A DNA stretch of 64,000 bases from Albula goreensis (taxonomy: Eukaryota > Chordata > Actinopteri > Albuliformes > Albulidae), in NCBI GenBank assembly GCA_022829145.1, contig CM040753.1:10084384-10148383 (forward strand), in the 5' to 3' direction. Shown piece after piece: positions 48,052-59,585 of this stretch. A program made the translations under genes and the position numbers. Position 1 is the first letter of the stretch; each line of letters starts with the position of its first letter. The notes beneath the pieces were generated by a model. The model did no database searches, had not been told where the DNA came from, and was given only the letters and a program-made list of their open reading frames with translations.

Positions 48052-51011
48052 CATTATTATTGTTCTGAACATATTAAAAAATATCTGCTTGCCATGAGGT
48101 AAATAGCAAAGGAAAGAAGTCCATGTGACACGTGAGAAAGGGGAGAAGTATGTAGAAGTCATAGGAAGAAAACTAAACAACGGTAATATAAAATAGAAGC
48201 TACACACTTTATATTTAGTTTTTCAATTCTCTCAAAGAAGGAGGCAGAAGACAACAGCAGAGGTAGAGATGGAAGGCAATGATACATCATTTAACTGCTG
48301 AGTTATAGGTTCTCAGATACAAATGCAGACCTGAACTCCTTGAATGAGTCAGTTGGAAAACTCACCAACTATTACAGCAGCACAGTTTTCAACAAAAAAG
48401 TGGGTTGGTACAAGTGGCACTAAAGACTATAAGTGTGTGTTTTATTCATTCAATGGGAGAGCCTTCTTGAAATAGTGTGCACAATAGCTTGTGTCCATCC
48501 TCCATAGTTATGTTTGCAGACACTTCTTTTAGATATATACTTCAGAGTTATTCAACCATAGCAAACATAGTCTATAGTGTATAGCCAACATTGTTTGCAG
48601 TATTTTCTATGGTTGTTTTGGATCTAAGTATGGTATTCCAAATTAGCATCTCCAAGATGACGGACAACATCAACATCTAGTTATGTTACCATTTATGCTA
48701 CTACCTTTTCAAATGTATCTAAAACATTTTATCCATGAAGTTATTACAGACTTATAGCTAAACTATGGTTTTAGCTGTGGTTGTGGGTGAGGTAAATACT
48801 CCTACTGAATGAAGAACCAAGAATGTTAAAGACAAAAGAAAATCTCTCAGTATTCTAAACAAGTACTCAGAGTAATGGGAACTGTGTTGTGTGTTCACCT
48901 CTACCTATTTCTAGGACACTTGAACAAGCAGTGTCTTTAGCATAACTATTTCCTTGAGGTGTAGAATTAGTTGCGTTGTGAAAACTGATTAGTCACCCTG
49001 ACAACATGGAGATGTGGAAATTACTTTCTTGTGCATATCATTAAAAAATCAATATGATGAATGTGCAAAGGCCATGCCTATTTATTGTGACTGATCAAGG
49101 CCGAGCAGGGCCGCTGTGCTCTGCATCCTTTACCCATCACCAGCATTCAATTATTTTAAAGACCAAAACATCCACCCAGGTCAAGCTGGTGCAGGAGCAA
49201 TGCTACCTGAGTGGGAGATTTGTTTTCATTGCTGTGTGGCTGTGACCTGCCCCTCCAGCGTGCTCTCCCCTGTCAGCCAATCACCTGTGTGCTGGGGGAT
49301 GGGAAGACTGGCCCCATGGTTTGCCCTGTCTGTTAAGGAGGGACTGTTTATTAAATGAACATAGCTTTGTGTAGAAATGAGGCATAACAAGGTATCCATT
49401 TATATGAAGTTGTACCAGTCTATGTACAACAAGCTTGCATAAGCTAACACTTAAAGAGGAAATGGAGAAAGGTATTTTATTTTTTTTTTTTTTTATTATT
49501 CTGCTGATGAAATGGAACATTTGAAGGGGTATTTGCTTGATAAAGTCTTTAAATAATATTCAGTTTTTATTTACAAATGTGCTGGTATTGTGCAGTTGGA
49601 TGGCACCCAAGCCAGTTGTCTCACTGCATATTTAAAATGTCTGAGACAATCTAGATCACTGGTAGCAAAATGTAGATGAAGATTTTAATTTTGAAGGGTG
49701 AATTCGCATGTTGCTGTAACTTCTTCATAAGGTCTGGATCACCAAAAAATAATTGTTATTCTCCAGCCAATTGGAAACCATAATTCAACTCAAGTCTGCA
49801 AGTTCCAAGAGAAAAAAGTAAGTCAAAAAAGGTGCCAAATATATTGTGGCATTGTGTGGTAATCATAACATTTGACAGCTGCAATTCCTGACCAAATCGT
49901 TTGCCAGAGGCCTGACAATGGGTCAAAATGCCAAGATTTTGAATAATCAAAGTGCAAACAGTCCCACAAAAAATTAAAAGTAGCTAAATCATAGTTTTCA
50001 TTTGATAAGATATGAATAGGTTATGGTGATTGTATTTGTCTTTTTCCCAATATTCTGAAGATCATCAAACAGTCAGATATACATGATACTTCATCCCAGG
50101 CAGTTCTGAAATGTTTGATACTAATAATGAGACAAATTGCTGACATTTTTATTGATGCAGCCTGATCCCTCTATCTTCTCACATACAAGTGAAATGCTTC
50201 TCTATATAAAAGCTGTACATGAATGATTGAGCAACTGTGGTGTTTTGAATTATAGGGTCATGCCTGACATATAATATAATCGGCCATTGAAAATACGTAT
50301 TTAGTAATTTTTCATACAGGAGAATTCATCACAGTATCCCCTAACTTGTTCCCCGTTCTCTTTCAAACAGTGAAACAGACGTTTGAAATATCTCGTTTGA
50401 AATTGATAGTTGAAATATTTTTCTTGTGAATAAGAAATCATGACTGCATTTATTCTGCTGTTGCGTTTTTTTGAACTACTGCCAGTACTGAGCCATAAAT
50501 CAGCTGAACCCTTTACATGATATTAATTCAAAAAGATAAAGGCAGTACATTGATAATTTAGTAAACATAAAATGTGATAGATCGGTCATATCAGGGGAGG
50601 TATAAGCACTGCATTTCCTCCTCTTCAGTTCATTACAGAGATTAATTGGGTTGAGAAAAGGAAGTCATGTTTTGGAGTTCAAGGTGTGACATTTAGATTC
50701 AACAAGGGAATGTACTTCATTAAAATGATTTATTGAAATGAAAAAGCTATAAAGTGATTCCATTCACTTCATATTAATTCTGTTTTTGAAAAGTAAAGCG
50801 AATTAGCTAAATAATTATTCTTTATAATTCTTAAAACCATAATATACAGCTGCAAATAAATGGAACAACCCATAGAATGCTGTAAAATACACATACTTTC
50901 ATATCATCATACTGCAAAGACAGAACATTGTTTTAATGGTAGGGGATCTAATCTGAAAACTCAAAAAGCTGGCCTGGAACATAGTCACTACTGGTTAGCA
51001 CTGTCTTTGTA
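48052..51011. other. Unassigned non-coding stretch
   Basis: A run of Ts at 49480-49494 and a less AT-rich patch at 49090-49320 with two overlapping open frames (63 and 80 codons), unrecognised. Otherwise plain AT-rich sequence. Confidence 0.35.
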
Positions 51012-51150
51012 TTTATATTATATTATGGCATTTAGCAGAATACAGTATGCAGACCAAATTATATGCTTTAAATCAATATAAAATGGTGTAAGTATTTAAA
51101 CTACACCATTTATACCAATGATAATTTTACTGAACCAGTTTGTTTACAAT
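51012..51150 (-). repeat. SINE 3' part, minus strand
   Basis: On the minus strand it reads GGTTCAGTAAAATTATC, then GGTATAAATGG, and ends TTCTGCTAAATGCCATAATA with a TAATATAA tail. This order matches the 3' half of the fish SINE also seen at 42861-43045. The head is not recognisable. Inside it, 51081-51090 and 51102-51111 form a perfect 10-bp stem with an 11-nt loop. Confidence 0.55.
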
Positions 51151-52642
51151 AAATTTGTATGGCACACAATGTCACATGCAAAACATATGTGCAGTTATGT
51201 GAATATCAATATGACATAACATTCATTAATGGAAGCATTATGGCAGTATGCCATTTGTCATTGGTTTTAAGAGTCTGTCATAACAGTTTATTACGTTAAA
51301 TTACTGGGTTGCTAAGGATTTCCATTAAGATGAATGTTCTTCAGTTGTTATGGAATGTTTTTCAATAAAATGTAATAATTCAGCATCTCATTTAGACTGA
51401 ATTACTAACAGTGAGCAAAGAAGTTTCTCTGTAACTGTTTCCTCTGATGGTTAAGCTCAAAACAGCACTGATACTTCAACTTAGCTACAGAATTGTCATC
51501 ATTATTTATCCCTGCCCATGCAAACCATAACCTGAAGGAACACAAATGCAAAGTGTCAAATTCAAATGCATGCCATAATTAAAATAGTGGTGTGGTATTT
51601 TATTTTATTCACATGTCATTTTTTATTGTAGGTCATACAAGGTTGTGTTTTTTTTTTCTTTTTTCTCCTATTTGCTTTAGTTAAAGCAGTCAAAACTAAT
51701 GCATTAGAGGCATTCATGAATGAAAATGAGACATAGACTGCGTCTGAGTCCTGGAATTATGGGGCGGTGGTAAAATTCCCTGGCCATTTACGTGAAAATG
51801 ATGCTTTATGGTTTGAAAGGTGTTTTTTGAAGTAGAAAGCAGATTGGGCCATGGGATTCAGCAGAATGGCATCTCAATGGTGGCTGTCAGTCACTGTGTC
51901 TGCAAAGAGCACCTCTAGAAGTGGTGGGGGGACACATGGAAGACCAGTTGAAATGGAGATGAACTGTTTACCATCTGTTTTATGATGTACTGAATACTAG
52001 TGAGGGATCGCATGGCAGGCTGGGTGGTGGTGGGTCTTTATGAAAAAGATGAAACAAAGTCTCTGTTGGCTTCACAGGAGACTATGAAGGACAAACAATG
52101 GCTTTTTAAGGATGCTCTCCTGCAGGATAAGATTCTTATTTAGTTTATGTAGAAATGTCATTGGATATCTTTGGAAAACATGTCATGGCTTAAATTATTA
52201 TGAAATCCTGTTATAAGCCAGTATATTTCACTTGGGCATAAGACCCAGTGTCAAATGATGTTATGTATTATATTTCACTGCATACAATAAGCCCATCATT
52301 TGAAAAGAGAAGAGGGAAAATATACATTTGATTTGACAAGTCAGTTTACAAAATGATATCACTGTTGTGGGGGTGTGACAAGTTTTCTGATGCTACAGTT
52401 AAAATGTGTCGGCTTGATTTATTCAAGGAAAAATTAATAATTGTGTTTATTTTATGTGTAGGTTTGCCTCCATTTGCCAACTGTGCTTGTGTGCAGTTTT
52501 GGAGGCTAGGTGGATTCCTTTAAGGACCATACTCCAAAGATCCTCTGCAGGCTTCATGTAAAAATAAGAAAAAAACTGAATTTATGTCACATGTTCAACT
52601 CAAATCATCAAAAAACAATTGAATACAGAATTATTGGTAATC
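51151..52642. other. Unassigned non-coding stretch
   Basis: AT-rich sequence with a T-run near 51647-51656. No gene or element recognised. Confidence 0.4.
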
Positions 52643-52727
52643 CACCATGTTTTAAAAGCATTCTTCCAAAGGCAAGGATATATTTGTTATGCTAATGTCT
52701 TGTTATCTCCATTTCTGTAATTTGTTT
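52643..52727 (+). repeat. Local duplication, copy 1
   Basis: CACCATGTTTTAAAAG through CTGTAATTTGTTT recurs at 52816-52895, offset by 173 bases. Copy 1 is a few bases longer around AGCATTCTTCC and GATATATTTG. The spacer (52728-52815) is not duplicated. Confidence 0.9.
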
Positions 52728-52815
52728 CGTGATGACTAGTATTGGGATCATTGATTGCATTCCTCTTTTTTTAAATACTGTTACCGCAACAGAGTCCCTG
52801 AAGGCCCAGTTATTA

Positions 52816-52895
52816 CACCATGTTTTAAAAGACTTCCAAAGGCAAGGAAATTTGTTATGCTAATGTCTTGTTATCTCCATTTCTGTAATTTGTTT
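52816..52895 (+). repeat. Local duplication, copy 2
   Basis: Second copy of 52643-52727; the right 50 bases are identical and the left part differs by two small gaps. This looks like a direct duplication with later small deletions, or a repeat unit with a unique spacer. Confidence 0.9.
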
Positions 52896-54867
52896 TAAAT
52901 AAAGAAGATATCTTTTATGTTATACTCATTTTTTAAATATTTTGTTTATTACTTGACTGTCGAAATGGGTACATTAAAATATTTGTTTCTATTTAAGGAA
53001 TAAGGTTCTAATGAATTTGACGACTCATCAGATTTTGTCGCTCTGTGAAAGCGGACTGCAACACGAATGGCTCTTAAACCAGCAGGCTCGTCTATATAAG
53101 AGAAAAGAAGAAATAAAGGCAATTATAACAAGGACAGCATTGCCAATTCAACATGCTGTTTTTAATAAAAATCATTTCACTGGATGTGTATGAATTTGCA
53201 TACATTCTTAGAAAGCATAGCAGGTCAGTGAGGAATTGACTTATTTTATTGCTTCAGTTTCAAAGTTTCAAGGTGAGCCTGTCATCAAGGCATCAGCATT
53301 CTTATTACTGAGTAAGTGTAGTTGCCTTATTACACATTCTGGAAGGATCAGGCTGCTCCAGGAATCTTAATTAGTGTGACTTTAACAAAAGACAGAGGAT
53401 TCTGCCATCTGCCTACCATAAAAAAAGGATTTTTCTCTAATTAAAATACCTAGGCAGATTATTGAAAGTAATACATGTGCATTAGACCAGGGGCATTTAC
53501 ATAATAAAAATATGTAGTAAGTTGTTTAGGACTGCAGTAGGGTTTTTGTGTAAATAACTCACCTCTATGTCATGTAAAAACCCATATGTTTTTGCCCAGT
53601 TTTGATAAGTGCTAATCTTAATATGTTACATACTTTGGGAAGGGTTACATTTAGAGACTGTATCATTTCACTATTCATTGCGGTGGGTGAGTGTTCATTC
53701 CTGCATTATTTTTCTTTTCTATAAGAAAAATCTTTTTAGTTTACAAATATGTTTGCATAACTGCAGTGTCACATTAACTAGTTCTCTGACTGAACTATAA
53801 CCTGCTGAACCTGAACACTTCGCTTCCAGATAAAGCCTGGTGCTCAGACTTGGTCTGCAAACATGATTATATATATAAAGGTAACACTTCCTCTGACTAA
53901 GGAGTCACTGACATGGTTAAGTCCCAAGGTTCCATACTTCTAGAATTCTAATTATCATTAGTTAGCTAGCAATTAGCTACCATAGCTACCACATGCTTGC
54001 TACATTAATAATCATGTTTCATTAGATGGTTTATTAGATTATTTAGTATTTTATGACTTTTTAAGGGGCCTGTATGATATTATTAGGGGCTCATCTCCTG
54101 CTTGTCTTAAGAAAGCGACCAAGCTGCAGTGATGTCAATGGCTAGCTAGCTGTCCCACATACTAAAAACACTCTTATATGGCTTGGGTTTCTGAGCTTTG
54201 TCATAGGAACAGATGTTTATGATGGAATAGTTGGCAGTTAAAGAAACAATAAAATTCATAATAATGTTTGGGACCAATTGAAATTTATTACAGCAAATGA
54301 ATAACATTATTATGGGTTTTCATTTCCATCCCTGGCTAACAATCAGTGTATCATAAAACAGATGGGCTAAGCTGAATGCTTGTTTTGAACTGACCTAAAC
54401 AATTTCTCACCGGTCTTTTCTCTAGGATTGGAACATTTGTGAATGTCTGAAGTGAAATATGTGTCATTGTCTTTCAGCCTGATAGGGGACTATTGCTACC
54501 CATTTTGTCATTTTATTTGAAGCTGTCAATGTCACGGGAATAAGTGTTCATGACTGTTTATGTCCATCAACACTTTGTGTGATTGTCTTCACATTCAAAA
54601 AAGATTTAATGGCACAATATTTCATTTGATTTAATTTTAATAATTTATTCATAACACTGTTGTGAAGTGCTATGCTATGGCACTGGTGAATCAAAATTAT
54701 GAAGATATAGTACTAGTCATCTTAAACACCTTGTACCTTTCTCAGGCCAAACAGATCAAGCTAAGAAGGTGCAAGCTTCATTAATATTTTGGTGGGATAC
54801 CACCTGAATGGGCTGAGATACTGCTGGAGGATGTGTTGATAGGCCAGTATGGAACTCTTCTGTAGGC
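52896..54867. other. Unassigned non-coding stretch
   Basis: AT-rich sequence with a TAGCTA-rich patch near 53961-53991. No gene seen. Confidence 0.4.
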
Positions 54868-55074
54868 CAGGGGTGTCCAATCACAATCTTGAAGGGCAGT
54901 AGTACCTGTAGGCTTGTACTCCATTTATGCTTTAACACAATTTTAAATTAAGGCCTAGCTGAACCAATTTAGCTTTCCTCTCTGGTTTAGGAGCGGAGAT
55001 AATTAGTGTATAGCAGGCTTGGAACGAGGACTGCAGGTACTGTTGTCTTCCAGGACTGTGGTTGGGCACACTTG
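54868..55074. mobile_element. Palindromic MITE (fold-back DNA element)
   Basis: Starts CAGGGGTGTCCAATCAC and ends GGTTGGGCACACTTG. The first 55 bases match the reverse complement of the last 54 at roughly 70% by eye, including the shared block AGTACCTG(T/C)AG. Short palindromic elements with CAGGGGT(G/C)TCCAA ends and a 'tcctggagg...cctgcagg' interior are common in fish genomes and are non-autonomous DNA transposons. No clear target duplication remains, consistent with age. The superfamily is not certain. Confidence 0.65.
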
Positions 55075-57093
55075 CTCAAGACCAAATAGAAATGTAAAGC
55101 CCCAATACAGTTATGGGGCAATGTGCTGTAGAACAGGGGCAGTTATTTCATTTTTAATTATTGAATGGGTGACCATGAGCTGGAGTTGGAGGAAGCCATT
55201 CACCACTCACACTAAGAATATTCAGGCTTACGCACTTAATAATAACTGAATTGGTCAAACTATAATCAAGGGCTAGAAAAATTTCTGACACTCCAGCTGG
55301 CCACGCATGCTGTAGAAGGCGATGTCCTTTTGAAGCAAAGCAAGGTGCTCACTGTGACTCATTGTGGTCATGAAAGATGATATTGAAAGGAAAAGACCGT
55401 TAACACCCCCCCCCAAAAAAAGGATGTCAACATCTGGCCAGCTGACAATAAAGCTGATTATCTGTGCAGTGTACTGTAATCCCTATCCATTTTGATTAAC
55501 CCAGTCATCACCCAAAAAGAAAACACCTTGTAATATGAAGGTAAAATTAAATGAATAGTGACAATTAAGAATAGTATCCAGTTGTGAAATGCGACTGTCT
55601 CTTGTCTTGTCTCAGAGTCATTACATTGCCATGACAGTTGTCAAAATGTATCATGAACGTGTGTCTGTTTTTGACCTGTTATAACAGATGCCATTAAGCA
55701 CTATGAGGTGCTTATGACATTTTCATTAAGGTGTTATAAGCATGTCATCAAAGTGTTTTCCAAGGCTCTGGCAGCAATTCATCTCTCAATGGGACACTGA
55801 TATACCTGTTCAGGGTGCAGCTTCTCTAATAAACCCCTGTGACCAAATTATACTGACAGTCTGGGGGTAATGTGCAGGCCAGCTATGTATGTCAGCACCC
55901 TCCAGTAGCATGAACAAAATTGAACATGCCCAAAACATTCTGGTATGATGTGGGATTGTCCCTCTGTTTGGTGTTTGAATGAGCACACAATAACATGATG
56001 GACAAAGCACATTGTGCTAACAGTTGAGCTGACCTGGATGGACAAAAATGCTAAAGAATTAACAAACATAATAACTGGGCAGTGACAAATGTCCTTAATG
56101 ATACACTCCCTATTCTGTCGACCCACCCATTTTGTTTCAAATGCCTGTATTGAAGACCAGGAATCCAAAAACTGGGTGGCAGTGACTAATGTTCCTTTTG
56201 CAATGGGAAAAATTAGCACTTCCACTAAAACCAAGGAGCCTCTTCAAAGAGGATTTTACAAAGATACAGCTCTAATTGTGACTGAGTAGAACATTCAGTA
56301 ACAGAGAACTATCGTCAAACAATAAAAACAGCCTAGATGCACGACTAATGTTTGTTTCAAGATGATTTGATCATGCTCAGAGCATAAATTTTCCTAACAT
56401 GTAACATGTGTGTGCCTTTTTATTTCCTTATTTAGATGTTTGTAAGAGAACTAAACCATTTTTCTTCCTCAGTTCAGTGAAACAGATATAGTAATTTGGC
56501 TCACTGAAGTGTGAACCCATGGAGATGACAGCTTGTTAGAGCGGCCCTGCTTTAACTTTCAGTTCAAGTCACTTTAAAGGTCTGAGCTGAAGAGAAAGGC
56601 TCACTTGAGGGAGACCACAGCTTCATATTAGCTTTAATTGATTGTTGATGGGTACACAGAACTGTTATGCTTGAGTAGGCAATTTGTTAAAAATGAATTT
56701 AGCAAGGAGTCCCGAGGAGCCGTACACACGCTGTCAAGATAAGGAGGGAAGATGACCCACTGCAGAACGGCGACAGAACTGCAGACGTAGTGATTCTTTC
56801 AGTTTCAGCTCAGTTTCACGCAGACCCCTTTCTTATTGTGCATGACACTAAGGTAATGGAGGATAGTGGAGAAGACAATGCAGAAATCCCCAACAGAGGT
56901 CTCAACCTTACCTAAAATACCCTATGATCAGGAGGACAACTAATGGGGAACATGGCGGAATGGGAAAAACCTTTTTCATGCAGATATGTAGTAACCAAAG
57001 GTGTAATAGCCAAGACCATTCAACAGGATGTGTACACCATTAGTACCAAAAATGTTATTTTTACTTTTTCCAAAGGTGGTCTTATCTTTACTG
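55075..57093. other. Unassigned non-coding stretch
   Basis: Contains C9 followed by A7 at 55406-55421 and a 128-codon minus-strand open frame (55848-56234) with no recognisable domain. No gene called. Confidence 0.35.
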
Positions 57094-57118
57094 TAAAGGT
57101 ACTGTTACTGTACCTTTA
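57094..57118. other. Hairpin in a GGTAC-rich patch
   Basis: TAAAGGTAC and GTACCTTTA (9 bp) enclose a 7-nt loop, and ACAGGTACAGTAACCC follows 16 bases later. GTACCTTT/AAAGGTAC strings recur in some fish repeats, so this may be a small remnant; weak. Confidence 0.4.
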
Positions 57119-59531
57119 TCATTTTAGGGGACAGGTACAGTAACCCACGCATATATGGACCACACAAACACACCTGTACTTAAACAGTGGTATGGTGAAG
57201 GGCAGGCACTACACTAAACATTCCTGGAAAATGGCTCCAACAGCCAGCAGCAAGAGATATTCCTGGAAGTCAGCCAGCCTGATTGGGACCACCTGGCCTC
57301 AATTATCATGGTCAGCTTCTCCTCAGCTCATTCACTATGGGGGTTTCTGAAGGAGCAGTGATGTGTCAAAGAGGAAGTGCATCTTAGCGGGTGGGTCATT
57401 ATTTGGTTGTATCCTGGATTGTTTGGAGGGCCGTGCCTGTAAATGACCACATCCATCATCTCTCTGGGTTTTGCACTGCAGATTGGTTTGGATGCACTGA
57501 TAAGACACCTAGCCACCTTTTTAATCCAGGATAAAAAAGCTATTTTCATTTTTGCATAATTATCATTATTTCATACTTTCAACAGGTAATTGCTATGTAT
57601 CATCGGGTATCACGTACTTTGGGCCCTTGGCTATCTCACCAGGTACAATTGTACGTACATTATACATTTGCAACAAATCGTCTTTTAAACATCTATGTGA
57701 TCCAGAAGATGGTTAACTGTTTTATTTATCCTTGACCAATTTAATTAATTATTGTCATCTTGTGATGCATTATTCACATCCTACCTCTAAATAAATTGGA
57801 TAGTTAAAAGGGAAAAAGTTCATAAAAAAGACAAACTGGAGTTATTTTGTGTTCAGTGTAATACCACTTAAAACAAATACTCATCATTTATTTTAATTTC
57901 AAAATCAGTCTGAAATCTCCCCTCCTTTCTGTTTCACACAACAATCACAAAGGACACAGATCTACCATTTCTCACCCATACACAGCTAGAACCCTCCAGG
58001 CACAGGTTTTACTTTAGCCAATTCATTATCGTTTAATTGCTTTCAAACTACATCATGACCTCCCACATCAATACACTATATTCCTGACTGAAGGTATCAA
58101 CACATGGGAATTACGCATTGTTTAAAGCTTAACAGCTCTACGGCAAGTAGAGTCTGAGCCCTGGGTGAGCACAGTTTAGAGGATATAATTACAGCACGTC
58201 TGGTAAGCCTTCAATAATATCAGCCATATTTAGAAAATATACATCCTGCGTTGTTTCAAAGATATAAATATAGGAGGAAAGGGGAGGGAATAAATCGTAT
58301 ATCGTATATCTTTCTGTTCTGTTCTGACAGCATGACACTGCTTATTCTATAAACCTGTTGCAATGGGCACTGCAGACCAGAACTCCATTAAGTGTAGTGC
58401 TTTGTAATGTTTCCCTCCATGGAATAAGCTGAGTAAGACCTGGCTGATGGAATTCACTGACAGGGTGTATTTAAATGAGGTCTGAACACACAATCTCTGA
58501 CTTGGTGGTACAGCTCATGTGCCAGTAAGAATACAGGTAATACATCCCAGAGAGTATCAAGAGAATGTTAGAAAGCTGGATCATCTTCATCCCTGAAGAC
58601 TTCATAGTTACGTGGGAGGAATTTGCACCCGTAGGCTAAGACTTGCACTAAGACGTAATGATAAAAATGCTGAGAGGTTCTAAAAATGTTTCATTACTTA
58701 TTGCTAAATAAAAGTACAAACTGCACTGTTTTGTGCTGTTGAAACATACTTTGTGAATAAACTCGAAACCTGTTAATACATAGATTTACACTATACTGCA
58801 TATATGTTGTCCTTCAGTTAATTAGAGCCAAACTATGGCTTGGATCCCCATGCCATTGTAAACAAATATCGTTTTCATACTCGTTAGATGGATACAAATG
58901 GAACAGTAGTGTGTGAGCCAAGAGAATATACAAAACAAAGAAAAAAAGAAAACATCTGAAAAGTTAATCTGTCACCACACCATTAACGTCTACATATCTG
59001 CCATGAAGTTCTTTTTTGTTCAGACATTTCAGTGATACACTGTAACTGCAGTTCTAAAATTCAGTATTGCAATTCAATGAATCAATGGCTTAGTGTCCCC
59101 ATAAATAGCTCCATCCTTTGTCACAAGAATTCACATTCTGTATGAACTTTTAAAGCAGATGTTTCACTCTGTCTCAATGACTCTAAAGATAGCCCCAGAT
59201 CTCATTAAAAACTGTCATGCAGATCACCAGAAAGCCTGACTGAGCAAGGCATCTGTAGGACGAGGGCTGAAGAGCTCCTGTCCTTAGAATCAAAAGCAGA
59301 TGCATTACCCATCGGTGGGGGAGGACCGGGGTCTTCAGGGCAGAGTGGGCATTAACATTAATAGCTATTATTACTCCCCAAATCCCAATAAGGTACAATA
59401 TTAAACTGGGAAAAAACTCAGAGAGATCAGTGTCAGATAAAGAAACACCTGGATAAATAAGATGGAGGTGAATGACTTATTCCACTGCAAGCCATAAGAA
59501 ATCACCATGAGGATGATGTAACAACCAGTAC
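57119..59531. other. Unassigned non-coding stretch
   Basis: Contains the 12-bp palindrome GTACAATTGTAC at 57643-57654. Otherwise AT-rich sequence with short open frames only. Confidence 0.35.
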
Positions 59532-59585
59532 TCATCAAGCGTAAGCATCCGTTAACACTCACCAAGCGCAGGCATCCATTAGAAC
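59532..59585 (+). repeat. 27-bp tandem repeat, two copies
   Basis: TCATCAAGCGTAAGCATCC... (59532-59558) is followed directly by TCACCAAGCGCAGGCATCC... (59559-59585), with 21 of 27 bases identical and no gap. It explains the internal peptide repeat of a spurious minus-strand open frame here. Confidence 0.8.

Noticed and set aside
55848-56234. 128-codon minus-strand open frame
   Set aside because: No domain or motif recognised; overlapping frames on the other strand look equally random.
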